NCBI GenBank assembly: GCA_001931875.2
Contig: MSJH02000578.1
Span: forward strand, 372,001-436,000
From: Byssochlamys sp. IMV 00236
Taxonomy: Eukaryota > Ascomycota > Eurotiomycetes > Eurotiales > Thermoascaceae
Length of the DNA: 64,000 nt
Reading direction: 5' to 3'
Part shown: positions 31,003-42,005 of the stretch, piece by piece
Layout of the letters: each line of letters opens with the position of its first letter
Numbering within the stretch: the stretch's first letter is position 1
Notes under the pieces: model-generated
Database searches by the model: none
What the model saw: the letters and a program-made list of their open reading frames with translations, nothing else
What the model was told of the DNA's origin: nothing
Translations under genes and position numbers: made by a program

Positions 31003-33603
31003 ATGTTCTCGCGCAGCCAGCCCTGTCTGAGAAGCCGTAGGATCTCTGCCGCCTTGGACAGTGTCGCTGTTGCTTCCAATGAGCCGCCTCTTCTCTTCCT
31101 GTACCCCCGTTGGTTCACTGCTTCGACGCGAAATGACCGTCCTGCTGCTTCGATAAATACGCATCGACTTGGTTCAGATGACAGGCGACCTTCTTCTTTC
31201 CTTTCTTCACGGTGTTGTCCCAAATGTCGCCTGCCTACAGCCACCTCGACCAGACGATGGCTCTCGTCCGCAGCTCCATTGTCGAGCCCCGGTGTCGCGC
31301 AAGAGGAGTCCAATGATACAAAAACGGAGGCATCCATTGCGCACGATGAAGGCCAGGGGAAGGTGTCTTCCACAATTCTCGACGACGGTCTCAGACAGAC
31401 ATCCACCACCAACCATGGAGCGCCGGCCGATGATGTCTCGACTCCGAGGGCTGAGCCGAACACTGACTCCGCAACAAGCCCTCCGCCATCCGCAGTCGAT
31501 CTACGTCCTGTGAGCGAACAGACATCGAGTGAACAGCTTGTTCGCAGAGTCGTCGGGGCTACTGCCAGAGGGAGACGGGCCAGAACGCGGCAAAACTCTA
31601 CCACAAAGTCTACCGAAAACAGACCGGTTCATTTTCGGAGACAGATCTTTGTCAATCTCGTCAAGAGATTATCAGCGACTGAGCGCAAGAAGCTGAGATA
31701 CGGACGACATGTTACCAAATACGCCACACAACGAAGACAGTGGCGGAAACGGGTCCACTGGACTGACCTTGTGCAACGCCTGGACGACCTCGAACATGAT
31801 ACTCGCGTGTGGAGCAAGCATGTCAGACATAAGGTCCTTCATTTACCCGAGGAAACTGTCGCTCTTATGGGTGGCATGCTCCGGATGGAGGAGAATATCT
31901 GGCATGTCCCTATTCACAACGGTTGTCAAATTCGTGTGCTAGATCCAGCAGAGAGTGAGGGACTTCATCGGAAGGTCATCATAACAGGTACCAAACGAGT
32001 CATCGAGTTGGTTGAAAGTGGCATTTTGAAGGCGCAGATACGCCAGGAGAGGGGTGATCCTCTGGTGGAGGTCCAAAAATCACTGGTTCCGATCGTTCCC
32101 TCTGTGGAAGCGATGCGGCGCCGGGGCTTAACTGTTCCACTTATTCGAGGTGTCTGGGTGAGAGGCGTTGATAGAATGAGGGCAAAACAGGACGCACTTG
32201 AGCCTGTGAGAGCAGATGAAATCCCTAAACCTTCACCGTTCACTGTCAAGAAATTCGCCGAGTACGTTGAGGATATTGTCACATCTGTTGATCTACAGCC
32301 TTTGCAGAAAGATGCCTATGACAATGCAGAAGTCAGCCACGTGGAGATGGTGGAGAAGATGCTCGTGGCCCTCTTTTACGATGAGGCGAACCAGAAGTTT
32401 GTCTCAACAGGTGCAGCAAATATGGCTCTCGACTATTTATGCAAGCATGAGTTCCTGAGTTCTGCCCGCCGGGTGCTAGCAAAGTGCGAATCCGTGGCAA
32501 CAGCAGACACGTACAACATCCTCTTGCAGTCGGCTGCTGACCGACAAGATCTCAACGTCTTCCATTACATTCTGCACTCCATGGCTCGGCTGCATGTGCA
32601 ACCTAATGACAAGACCTGGATTGCTTTCCTCCGATGTATCGTGTCACCTAATATCAAAGCGAAAGTGATGCACCACATGGAGTCAAAAGGACTCTTGGCC
32701 CGTTCTGAGACTCTCCGCAGCGCGCTCCAGCTGACGGTCCATGATTCTTTAGTTATGCACCTCGAAAGGGGTGGAAAGGTCTCGGAATTTATAGAGATGC
32801 TCAATCAATACTATGGCCCCAAGTGGCAGTCGGCGTTGATAATAAACCAGATGTTCCGACAGTTACTCGCGAAGAAGGATACTTCCACAATGCTGCAGCT
32901 TGCTGAGATATGCGAGGCGCAACGACTACCCGTTGACGGCATGACTCTGAGACTGATGATCACCTTCTTCTCCTCTGATATCCAGAAAGCTTTATGGTTT
33001 CTCTTCCGGTACACCAATCCTTATCGGCACCGTATTAACCCCAAGGTGGTGGAAAAATTGTTTCTTATTGCATTTAAGAACAGGAGCCTGAATGTCTGTC
33101 GGGTACTCTGGCGGTATGCTTGCACCAAAGGAAGCGTTAGCCGCAAGATGAAAGATGCCGTTGTGAAATCCGCCGTACGAAACCAGATCAAAGAGGACGG
33201 TAACCCTATTACCAACATGTGGGAGTTCAACTCTGGGAAAGTAATCATTGGTCTTGAATTGGGCCAGGAGCATGAGATTGGCCTTCCTGGCGAGATTATG
33301 GGACTGGTCCCAAGTGGGTTTGAAGAAAGTCCTGCGGCATCCCTCGTCGGATACAGGCCTACTGAATCGGATCGCCAACGGCAGAAGGACCTCGCGCTTG
33401 CTCTCGTTAAACGGGACATGGAAGCAGGTCCGATGTACCGCCTTGCCGAACCTCTATCCTATTTGCTGGAAGCTGCCGCTGTTTTGGATAATCAGTGGAA
33501 TCACACCCCCCGGCCTCTGTCATGGTTTCTTCAAAACGCGATACGCGTGCCGATCGAGAAGAGGGTCTATGTCGCCGAAGGCTACAGCAAGTATTACTCT
33601 TGA
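31003..33603 (+). CDS. mitochondrial PPR-like RNA-processing or translation factor
   Basis: Intronless frame; the first in-frame ATG is 31003, giving 866 aa. The N-terminus MFSRSQPCLRSRRI is Arg/Ser-rich without acidic residues, as in a mitochondrial presequence. Residues about 200-260 are very basic (RRQIFVNLVKRLSATERKKLRYGR). A segment at about 300-340 (NGCQIRVLDPAESEGLHRKVIITGTKRVIEL) has KH-like character. Helical-repeat stretches from about 470 to 700, for example TADTYNILLQSAADRQDL and VQPNDKTWIAFLRCI, look like degenerate pentatricopeptide repeats. Fungal proteins of this build act on mitochondrial mRNA or ribosomes. The exact ortholog is not identified. Confidence 0.8.
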   Translation: MFSRSQPCLRSRRISAALDSVAVASNEPPLLFLYPRWFTASTRNDRPAASINTHRLGSDDRRPSSFLSSRCCPKCRLPTATSTRRWLSSAAPLSSPGVAQEESNDTKTEASIAHDEGQGKVSSTILDDGLRQTSTTNHGAPADDVSTPRAEPNTDSATSPPPSAVDLRPVSEQTSSEQLVRRVVGATARGRRARTRQNSTTKSTENRPVHFRRQIFVNLVKRLSATERKKLRYGRHVTKYATQRRQWRKRVHWTDLVQRLDDLEHDTRVWSKHVRHKVLHLPEETVALMGGMLRMEENIWHVPIHNGCQIRVLDPAESEGLHRKVIITGTKRVIELVESGILKAQIRQERGDPLVEVQKSLVPIVPSVEAMRRRGLTVPLIRGVWVRGVDRMRAKQDALEPVRADEIPKPSPFTVKKFAEYVEDIVTSVDLQPLQKDAYDNAEVSHVEMVEKMLVALFYDEANQKFVSTGAANMALDYLCKHEFLSSARRVLAKCESVATADTYNILLQSAADRQDLNVFHYILHSMARLHVQPNDKTWIAFLRCIVSPNIKAKVMHHMESKGLLARSETLRSALQLTVHDSLVMHLERGGKVSEFIEMLNQYYGPKWQSALIINQMFRQLLAKKDTSTMLQLAEICEAQRLPVDGMTLRLMITFFSSDIQKALWFLFRYTNPYRHRINPKVVEKLFLIAFKNRSLNVCRVLWRYACTKGSVSRKMKDAVVKSAVRNQIKEDGNPITNMWEFNSGKVIIGLELGQEHEIGLPGEIMGLVPSGFEESPAASLVGYRPTESDRQRQKDLALALVKRDMEAGPMYRLAEPLSYLLEAAAVLDNQWNHTPRPLSWFLQNAIRVPIEKRVYVAEGYSKYYS

Positions 33604-34110
33604 ACTTCACGGCTCCGATAGTTTGCATAGTTTCCATGTACTCGCATTTCTTTTTGGTCCTTTGCCAGTATTGTATATGCATGCATGCATCACAACCAGT
33701 TTCACCTTAGCGGGCGTTTTCCAGGGTATACACGGGTGTACATCTATACGTACACACAACATTTTGTCTCTCCTCCGCTTGTACAATACGTTTCCGATTG
33801 GGGATTGAGCCATGTACTCCATATAGTATATTGTGTGAATACGAATATATTGAAGACGAGAGAGGCGAACTGAATAATATGGAATGTCTTAAGGGGTATA
33901 AATTTATCTCTGATCTGTCACGACCTTTTTCCAAGAGAATCCAAAGGATCGGCGCATGTACTGTCCATTGATCCAGTAAATACTGGACATGACAACTTAA
34001 CTCATCGATTGGTATCCTTATCTTCATCCTTCTGGCACCAACAGTCTCTGTCTCAGGGCACCCATAAGCAGTATCAACGGTCCTACACAGACATGACAAT
34101 CATCACATCA
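33604..34110. other. intergenic between convergent genes
   Basis: About 500 bp of facing 3' flanks; includes a TGCATGCATGCAT run at 33677-33689. No gene seen. Confidence 0.5.
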
Positions 34111-34875
34111 TTATCGCCCGTTCCCGCCGAGCAGCGGAGCTCCAGGGTCATGTAAACCAAGACCAGAATCCGTACCAACAGGAGCATATGGATCGAATTC
34201 CGGCTGAATGGAACTGACGCCTTCTTTGAGATACAGAACAAGACGATATGCGGAATTACCGTTCAGATAGTATCGGTGTAAGCGTTTGCTGCGAAGAAAT
34301 CCGAGACGTTCGTATAGTTTCATAGCGGCGGTATTTGAGATTTCGGTTTCGAGCGCGATCTAGCGGAATTTGAGTGGTTAGCTAGGATAGGATCTCTTCT
34401 TATCTATCTAAAGCAAGAGGTCGCTTATGCGCCATTTTGTCTGGCAGAAACGAGAAGGGAGAATAGAAAGATGGATAGATAAGAAAGAAAAAAAAAAAAA
34501 ACGCACCTCATCTGCATTCCGTTCGATCATAGCATCAATCGCCATGCGCACCAGCTTCGTCGCTATCCCCTTCCCTCTGTACTCCTCCCTAACTGCCAAC
34601 ATGGCGATATACCCTCTAAGCGGACCGCCGCGGTGCGGTTCGAGCTTGGATACCACCACCCCGACGAGGTTATCCTGGTCGTCCATGGCCATGAAACATA
34701 GGTCCCCCCATTGGTACAGAAAGTAGCGGTAGACGTATATGCTGTAGGGCTCGGAGAGATCCTTGGAGATCAATTGCCTCATCGCTGCGACGTACTCGTT
34801 TTCCCGGCTGCTTTCGTACTGCACGTACCGGAGCTCAGGCGCGGTGGGCTCTGTTGTCGAAGAGGACTGGCTCAT
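34111..34875 (-). CDS. naa30: Naa30/Mak3, catalytic subunit of N-terminal acetyltransferase NatC
   Basis: Exon 1 34875-34507 (123 codons) and exon 2 34359-34111 give 205 aa; the 147-nt intron begins GTGCGT and has a long pyrimidine run. The GNAT fold is clear: LSEPYSIYVYRYFLYQWGDLCFMA, then the strand GYIAMLAVREEYRGKGIATKLV, which contains the acetyl-CoA-binding R-x-x-G-x-G/A signature (YRGKGIA), then EISNTAAMKLYERLGF. The C-terminal tail is Gly/Pro-rich. NatC acetylates N-termini beginning with Met followed by a hydrophobic residue, with partners Naa35 and Naa38. It is divergent from the PDAT gene. Confidence 0.93.
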
Positions 34876-35503
34876 CTTGGCTCATCACGGCCGCCGATAC
34901 GGGCTCATCGGAGGGATGGAGCGGTAGTACAGAGTATGGGGGAGGTTTTCAGGCGAGGAATAACGGACTATAGACTGTTCGAAATGGGATAGACGGGTTG
35001 GTCCTCGAGTATTGTTGTCTGAGGTGTCTGGTCTGGTCTGGTCTGGTTTGCGGGATTCTAGACGATCGGCAAGAGAGAACCGCTATCGTGACCTGCGGAG
35101 GGGTTTGATGGTTTGATCAGGTACTGGTTCTTACTCCCCAAAAGACCCCCGCGAACACCTTGCGGAGTCAGAGATAGAATCTGAAACCAGCAGAGTTGCT
35201 GCGGAAATCCAAGCAGACTATCATTTGGGATAGGGATAGTTAACATGTATCTGCGTCGATAGTTCGGATTCCTCCTGGCGCATGACGTCTTCTCCGTGTG
35301 ATTGGGCTGTCCGCCGTCCTCTCGGTCTGAGCCGCGGATCGCACTTGAGAAAGTTGTAGCTTCTATCCACGGTTTTTTTTTATCTTTTATTATTTTATTT
35401 CTCCATCCTTCCCTTGAGACGATCTCTTGTGATTGTTCGCATTGCGGAATTAAACCTCCCCAATTGATTCTCCGTTGGTGAGAATCCGCACTTGGTGTGT
35501 GCG
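34876..35503. promoter_or_regulatory. divergent intergenic region, naa30 / PDAT
   Basis: About 630 bp. Contains a short GTCTG repeat at 35020-35046 and a T-rich run at 35372-35400 before the PDAT start. No coding frame is supported. Confidence 0.45.
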
Positions 35504-37517
35504 ATGTCCTTGCTTCGTCGTCGTCTGGGCAAGGACTCCAAGGTAGAGTCGCCCTCTATCGATGTGTCTGACCCGGCTGCTTCCCCGGGTGTGGAAGAGG
35601 CGGCAGCCAAGGGTCAGGATGTGAGCTTGCGATCAGGTTCCGAAGTGAAGAGTTACATGTCGAAACCCAAAAGCAAGCGACGAAATGGCTTCATCTTCCT
35701 CCTGGGCGGAATCTTCGGCATCTTCGTGGCCGTGTTCTTTGCCAACCAGAACGAGGTGATCAGCCTTGACTCACTTATGGATTTGAACCTCGATGCGCTG
35801 GTAGATGTAATCCCGCAGGGCATCGTGAAGGATTTCAGAGAGTTTTCGGTGAGCTTGGCTTCCCTTGTTTACTTATAGTTATGTATACTTACCGAAGGGT
35901 TGTAGCAACATGAACGCGATGCTGTCAGCTACGATTCCTTCTCTGTCGGCCTACAACTACAAGCGCAAGGGATCCATGCGAAGCATCCCGTGATCATGGT
36001 CCCCGGTGTCATCTCGACTGGACTGGAGAGTTGGGGAACGAACGACGATTCGCGCCAGTATTTCCGCAAGAGGTTATGGGGCAGTTGGAGCATGATGAGG
36101 GCGTTGGTCATGGATAAAGCCGGATGGAAGAATCACATTATGCTGGACAAGGAGACGGGTCTGGATCCGCCTGGGATCAAGCTACGTGCAGCTCAGGGTT
36201 TCGATGCTACGGATTTCTTTATCACCGGCTATTGGATTTGGAACAAGATTATCGAAAACCTGGCTTCCATTGGGTACGATCCTACGAATGCATTCACCGC
36301 CGCATACGATTGGAGACTTTCGTACCAGAACTTAGAGGTCCGCGATCAGTACTTCACCCGCTTGAAGTCTTATATCGAGACGGCAGTGGCTGTTAGCGGT
36401 GAGAAAGTGACGTTGACATCGCACAGCATGGGCTCTCAGGTGGTCTTATACTTCTTCAAGTGGGTAGAGAATGAGAAACATGGTAAAGGTGGCAAGGATT
36501 GGGTCAATAAACATATCGATTCCTGGATCAACGTCAGTGGCTGCATGCTGGGGGCTCTAAAAGGTCTCACTGCGGTTCTGTCCGGAGAAATGAGGGACAC
36601 AGCCCAACTCAATGCATTTGCCGTCTATGGACTTGAGAAATTCTTATCCAAGGAGGAGAGAGCAGAGATTTTCCGAGCAATGCCCGGAATCTCCAGTATG
36701 CTCCCTAAGGGCGGAGATGCGGTATGGGGCAATTCGACCTGGGCACCGGACGACCAACCTGGACAGCCTTTCACCTATGGCAACTTGATCAATTTCCGCG
36801 AGACTAATTCCACCTGGACGCGAAAGAACTTGACTGCTGGAGAAGCCTTGCCCTATATGTTGGGGCAAAGCGACACATGGTATCGCGACATGACATTGTC
36901 CAGCTACTCGCATGGGGTGGCTCATACGACGAAGGAAGTCGAAGCAAACGAGAATGATCCTCGCACCTGGGTGAACCCTCTCGAGTCTCGACTTCCCTTG
37001 GCCCCTGACATGAAGATCTACTGCTTCTACGGCGTTGGGAAGCCTACAGAACGCAGTTACTGGTACCAGGAAGAAAGGGACCCCTTGACAAAGCTCAACG
37101 TCAGCATTGACACAACTGTCACAAACGACGAGGGCGTTGACCACGGAGTTGCGATGGGAGAAGGCGACGGGACTGTGAACTTGCTCAGCACGGGATATAT
37201 GTGTGCGAAAGGATGGCGCATGAAGCGCTACAACCCTGCCAGGATCAATGTCACCGTATTTGAAATGCCACATGAACCAGACAGGTTCTCCCCCCGTGGC
37301 GGACCAAACACTGGTTTGTCTCCGTTGCCTACCTAGATGTTTCACAGCAACAATATAAGGCTAACATAGAACAGGTGACCACGTCGACATTCTCGGCCGC
37401 GCATCTCTCAATGATCTTATCCTACGCGTAGCAGGAGGAAGAGGATCTGAAATTCCAGAAACATTCGTCTCTAACATTCGGGAGTATGCCGAACGCGTCA
37501 AAATATACGACGACTAG
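35504..37517 (+). CDS. lro1: phospholipid:diacylglycerol acyltransferase (PDAT, Lro1)
   Basis: Exons 35504-35848, 35906-37313 and 37375-37517 join to 631 aa. A cytosolic N-terminal tail of about 60 residues ends in basic KPKSKRRN, followed by one membrane anchor (about 62-80, GFIFLLGGIFGIFVAVFFA). The lumenal LCAT-like domain has HPVIMVPGVISTGLESW, the lid/oxyanion region, the nucleophile elbow SHSMGSQ (Ser about 289), and near the C-terminus GDGTVNLLSTGY with the Asp and GDHVDILG with the His of the triad. It transfers an acyl chain from phospholipid to diacylglycerol, producing triacylglycerol, at the ER. The last intron falls just before the His-containing exon, so its correct removal is essential for activity. 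Confidence 0.95.
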
Positions 37518-38110
37518 CAGCAGTAAACAAGCAACACCGATTCTGAGTCCCAGACTATATCCCATCTGCTGTTTCTATTCTGTATTACTTATGACCTGCT
37601 TTGGATCGTGACGGTTTCCTATTGATGATTGGCGGTTTTTGCTTTCCTCGTCTGTTTCCAATTGTGTCATTGTGGCGTACGGTATTCTTTCAAAGGGCGT
37701 TTCCTTTTCTATTATTTTCTATCCATCCTGTCCAAGCCGATTGCTCTGATTTTACCATAGAAATAAATGGGCAATGTCAAGATGTCTGCGGGAAGGAAAG
37801 CCATGGTGTGCACGGTGTTCGATTTCTTTTTTCGTTCTATATTTTTATGCGTCAACATGCGGGGACAATACAAGCAAATTTCTAAGGGGAATAGCGTCAA
37901 GTTCAATCTGTGATTGGATAACCAGCTCTTTCTTGTCTTTCTATGAGATGAACATTTTCCCACGAGGGTCTAGATTTCTTTTTGTAATTAGGAGGTAAAC
38001 ATGGGGCCAATTCCCCTAGATTTAGATTCAAGCAAGCAACCTAGCTGGTATAGTTAGGAGGTTCAAATCACCATTAGGATTCGACACAGAAAGTATATAA
38101 CTCTCCAACA
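37518..38110. other. intergenic between convergent genes
   Basis: About 590 bp, T-rich after the PDAT stop. Frames in both directions are open for 80-90 residues but have hydrophobic, low-quality composition and are not called. Confidence 0.5.
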
Positions 38111-39130
38111 TTATCTTTTGACCCCAAACTCTTTAAATATCTTAATGACCTCTTTTCTCTTTCTCTGCCGTGCAACTTGCAATGGTGTCTTTCCCGTGCC
38201 ATTAACGATGTCCGCATTCGCACCCTTCACTAGCAGAAATCGGACCATTTCTTCCAGAGAACATGTCGCTTCAGGCTGCTTTGGTCGAGCCATGATCACA
38301 CGATGGAGTGGTGTGCCTGCTCTGACTTGGAAAGGTTTCCGTTCCGATTGCGTCTCATGGCGAACGTGTCGTTGATATCTGCGCCCAGTTCTAGTAGTCG
38401 CGTAACGGAGCGGATCCTCCGGTTGGTCAGAGCATATTCAAATGCATTGCTCTCTTCTGTGAAAGCCCCATGTTTCACAAGAAGAGATACCATATCCGGA
38501 TCGTCGCTCCTTATAGCCCTGATCAGGACCAGCTCGGGCTTCTGGCGATTAATATCGGCGCCGTGGTCTAGCAGGAGTTTCACCACATCGTGTTTCTTCA
38601 TTTCTACGGCTTTGTAAAGCAGGCTCATGTCTGAATTGAGATCATGGTTCCCAGTCAGGCCGTAATCAAGTAGAGCGTTGATGATCGCGGGAGGATCTGT
38701 CCCTTCGAGCGCATACAGGAGAACATTAAGCCCGCTATAGCTTGTATGATTGTCACCATGTAGGTTATCTTCGTGGTAGTTGAACGGAAGGCAGAATTGA
38801 TAATTGTAGATATTCCACGGGAGCGGCCTTAGGCAGTCGGACAACGTGTCGAAAATATAGCGGAGGACGTCTGCCTGGCCGTTCCTAGCTGTCTCTGTAA
38901 GAAGACAATAATATAAGCTAGATTCTGCCAAATCTTCTTCCTTTAAAATTTCAAAGAGTGCATGTACACGCCGGATATCGCCCTTGCAGGATGCGTCGAG
39001 CAATCCCTGCCGGAATTCAGCTGAAGGATCTCGTCCTATCGAAGATCAGTTCTGACAAGAAGATATCTCTGGAATAGGAGAAAATATAGGTCTTGTGTGA
39101 GTGCTTACCTGTATCCCAGAGGCGGATCAT
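38111..39130 (-). pseudogene. ankyrin-repeat protein gene with a frameshift
   Basis: Exon 1 39130-39109 (MIRLWDT plus one base) and a large exon from 39035 join in phase; the intron 39108-39036 has donor GTAAGC and acceptor GATAG. The frame encodes ankyrin-type repeats (SLLYKAVEMKKHDVVKLLLDHGAD; VTRLLELGADIN), then ends at a TGA at 38298-38296. The next frame continues the repeat consensus (AGTPLHRVI, then VRFLLVKGANADIV and GKTPLQVA) to a stop at 38111. So one base gained or two lost near 38330-38345 breaks the gene; no GT-AG intron there could explain it. As read, the product is about 252 aa instead of about 320. A sequencing error remains possible. It is divergent from an F-box gene. Confidence 0.75.
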
Positions 39131-39417
39131 TATGTTTTTGACTATAGAGAATAATATTGTCTTGAATGGAATCGAGTCCCTCGAGGCAGTTATTAATTAG
39201 TCAGTTCTCTTGTGGATCGATGGGTGTCGAAGCCAAATTATACTCTGCGACGCAGGATCATGTCCGAGTAATGCTGAGGTAGATGCACTCACTACCTACC
39301 TAGGTAGGCAACAACAAGACGCTTGCACAAAAAAAAATTGACCACAAAAGGCATCATCCATAAGCAGACAAAACGATTATATGCCCCTTTCTTCGCACTG
39401 AAGAGATAAGACCAGTC

Positions 39418-40476
39418 ATGGCTAAGGTATCTGACCTTCCGAACGAGATTCTGTATAAGATACTGTCCCATTTCCCCACCCACGGGAGGGATATGTATAA
39501 CATATGTTTAACATCACGTTTCCTTTATGCAGCCGCGATTCCGATTTACACTCGACGATGCTCCTTCCGCCGTAAACCCAAAAGAGGATCTCCAGCCTGT
39601 TTTGTCGCCGGAGTACTTCGCCGTCAGATAAGTGCTTGTATTCGCGAACTTTCTCTGGAAAACTGGCAAGTCCGACGATTTCCATTAGGAGGCTGGTCGT
39701 ATCTCACAGACGAAAACACACGACAGTGTCTCTGCCGTGCTGCGGAGGAGTTCCAATTTCCCAGTGAGATCACTGGTCAATGGAAACTGGCACTCGACGA
39801 TGCGCTGGAGGACGCAGTCTTCGCGCTGTTGCTCCTTCTTGCAGATGGACTGGAAAAACTAGTCCTCTCTCTGCCATTCACTGGCTCCAACCAGACTCCG
39901 TGGCTATTCAGGTTGCTCCGCGTAGCCCAGGAAATACCTTTGAGTGTCCAGCCTCGTGGACTGCAAAACCTGCACGACGTGCGTCTGGAAAGCTCAAGCA
40001 GGCAAATGTTCTTCAACTTAGACTTAGTCCTGCCTTTATTTCGGCTGCCAGCACTGCGGACTTTCCGAGCCTCCCAGTGCATCGGATCCCGTGCGACATG
40101 CTCATGGGAATGGCCGCAGGGTATATCGCCTGTCGAATCGATAACTTTTAAGAATAGTCGATTAGATGCTGGATCGATAAACGTTCTCTTTGGAGCCTGC
40201 GGGGGCATCAAGAAATTTCGCTTACATTGGTCTCGCGAGTGGCGTGACAAAAAGACAGACTGGATATACGGTGACTTTGACCACTCCGTGCTTGAAGCAG
40301 CACTTCGCAGTCAAGCTGCTTCCCTGGAGAGTTTCGAGTTGATCGACGAAAACTACGGCACGTCAGATCACTATCGCAGGAACTGCCTTCCGCTAATGAC
40401 TGATGCTTCGCCTTTGCTCTGCCTGATCGAGCTCCCTTGTCTGAAATCGGTCAAACTCCCACCGGCATGGTTGTAG
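39418..40476 (+). CDS. F-box protein
   Basis: Intronless 352-aa frame from ATG 39418. The N-terminus VSDLPNEILYKILSHFP followed by MYNICLTSRFLYAAAIPIYTR is a clear F-box, the site that binds Skp1 in SCF ubiquitin ligases. The remainder is leucine-rich and irregular, without a recognisable WD40 domain; degenerate leucine-rich repeats are possible (LVLSLPF, LRTFRASQ, VESITFKNSRLDA, LESFELIDE). Fungal genomes carry many such lineage-specific F-box/LRR-like proteins with unknown substrates. The gene lies 287 bp from the divergent ankyrin gene, in an accessory-looking stretch. Confidence 0.85.
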   Translation: MAKVSDLPNEILYKILSHFPTHGRDMYNICLTSRFLYAAAIPIYTRRCSFRRKPKRGSPACFVAGVLRRQISACIRELSLENWQVRRFPLGGWSYLTDENTRQCLCRAAEEFQFPSEITGQWKLALDDALEDAVFALLLLLADGLEKLVLSLPFTGSNQTPWLFRLLRVAQEIPLSVQPRGLQNLHDVRLESSSRQMFFNLDLVLPLFRLPALRTFRASQCIGSRATCSWEWPQGISPVESITFKNSRLDAGSINVLFGACGGIKKFRLHWSREWRDKKTDWIYGDFDHSVLEAALRSQAASLESFELIDENYGTSDHYRRNCLPLMTDASPLLCLIELPCLKSVKLPPAWL

Positions 40477-40789
40477 ACCACTTGACTCTTCTGTGACATG
40501 CAAACATTGTCAGGGGGTGAAACTAGGGCAATTTGTTCATGTATCTGAGGAACGGGATTTGCGCAACATGTGTTTTATTTGATGCTAGCAAGGAATGAGT
40601 GGATTTGTGAATAGCAGTGGTGACACGGAATCTAGAGCAGGAAGGTACGGCAAGTGGCTGGACGTTTTTCCAGGAGGTGACTAGACAAGTATTATTCCAG
40701 GCCTAGATATGTATGCGTCCATAGCTACTGCTTTGATTATTCAATTTGCCAGCCAATAAGTCAAAATTCTAGAAAAGAACCACGAACAA
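40477..40789. other. short intergenic spacer between convergent genes
   Basis: 313 bp between the F-box stop and the 3' end of the next minus-strand gene; AT-rich near 40720-40775; nothing else seen. Confidence 0.5.
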
Positions 40790-42005
40790 TCAACCCTCCA
40801 CTCTCCTCAAATACCCACCGAATGGAAAATCCAACTCCCTCAACTTCTCAACCGCGAAATCAGCAGCACGTTCAAAAGCCTTGAATTTGATACCCTTGTT
40901 AATCTCGCGCTGTAGTACCTCAATCGGAAACGGGATACTCATTCCGTAAAAACAAAACTTCGACGCTGTCCCTATCCCATTATGGCGATCTTCAACCGGG
41001 GGTTCATTGTGGTTTCCAGACACGCAGCCCCAGATCTTATCTGGTTCCGGCATGTCGCTGCCCCAAAGGTACATATCTACACTGAACCGACCAGTGAGCG
41101 AGATTTTCTTCTGATAATACCAGGAGATGATGTAGTGGTAAAGGGGCCAGAATGCGGGGAACATCGATGTGAGTTGTTCATCAGTGAGATTCCATGTCTG
41201 GTTTCCTTGCTTGACGTATTTGGATTTTCTGCTAGGTGGTCGTCCCTCTTTGATGTCGAAGAGCATGACGAGTTGAGTGGTGCCGTTGGTGCCGTCAAGC
41301 CACATTTTCGCGCGTTGGAAGAGCGTTTGCGTTGGTTCTGCAAATGCGATTTCGACGACAACAGTAGGATACTTCTGGTCTCCCCGTCTGAGATGCAGGT
41401 CTGTGGTTCGGAAACATCCTTCATGTTGGCCGGATAATCGAAATCCGTCTGTGTGTTTTTCAATGATCAGCAAAAAGAGAGATAAAAAAAAGAGCTATAT
41501 AACAATTCCATACACAGAATCATGTACTGTACTGTACATACAAACTCTCCCAAGTGTCAACACATAACTATGGGATCCACTAACCTGCAGGATCAAACCT
41601 GAAATCCTTCCCCGACAGTCTTCTCAAGCGAAGCTCCAATTCACAGAGCCACTGATTTATAACTGCACGAATCGTCCTTCTCACCGGACAATGATCCGGC
41701 TTGAAGGTGATTTTTCCTGTCTGTGGTTCATATTCAGCATGCTCTTTACCACACCGACCCAGTTGACTCTGCCACTGCTCAAACTCTTCTGGAGTGACAT
41801 TGAATCTGTTGTTGATGGTGATCGTCTCGCGTGAATGCCAGTGGAGCTTCATGAATCGCCTCCAGTTTTCTTCGTCCCATGTGAGGTCTTCGATGGAGTT
41901 GAGTTTGTCGAGGACAGAGACTATTTGTCTTTTGATTTCAGTTGTCATGTTTGTTGTTGTGGCTTGTCTCTTTTTGAAGAAGAGCGATGTTCTATTATGG
42001 GTCAT
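40790..42005 (-). CDS. hypothetical protein, possible PD-(D/E)XK nuclease-like fold
   Basis: Exon 1 42005-41585 and exon 2 41448-40790 (intron 136 nt, donor GTTAGT, acceptor CACACAG) join in phase to 359 aa. An internal in-frame ATG at 41948 may be the real start, giving 340 aa. A central block, PTVVVEIAFAEPTQTLFQRAK and then LVMLFDIKE, resembles the beta-strand E-x-(A/K) core of restriction-endonuclease-like folds seen in many fungal hypothetical proteins. There is no signal peptide or membrane segment. The N-terminal 120 residues are helical and charged. The fold assignment is inference from a short motif; the function is unknown. Confidence 0.75.

Noticed and set aside
30646..31604. Long minus-strand frames opposite the PPR-like gene
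   Set aside because: They are antisense to a much better supported 866-aa coding frame.
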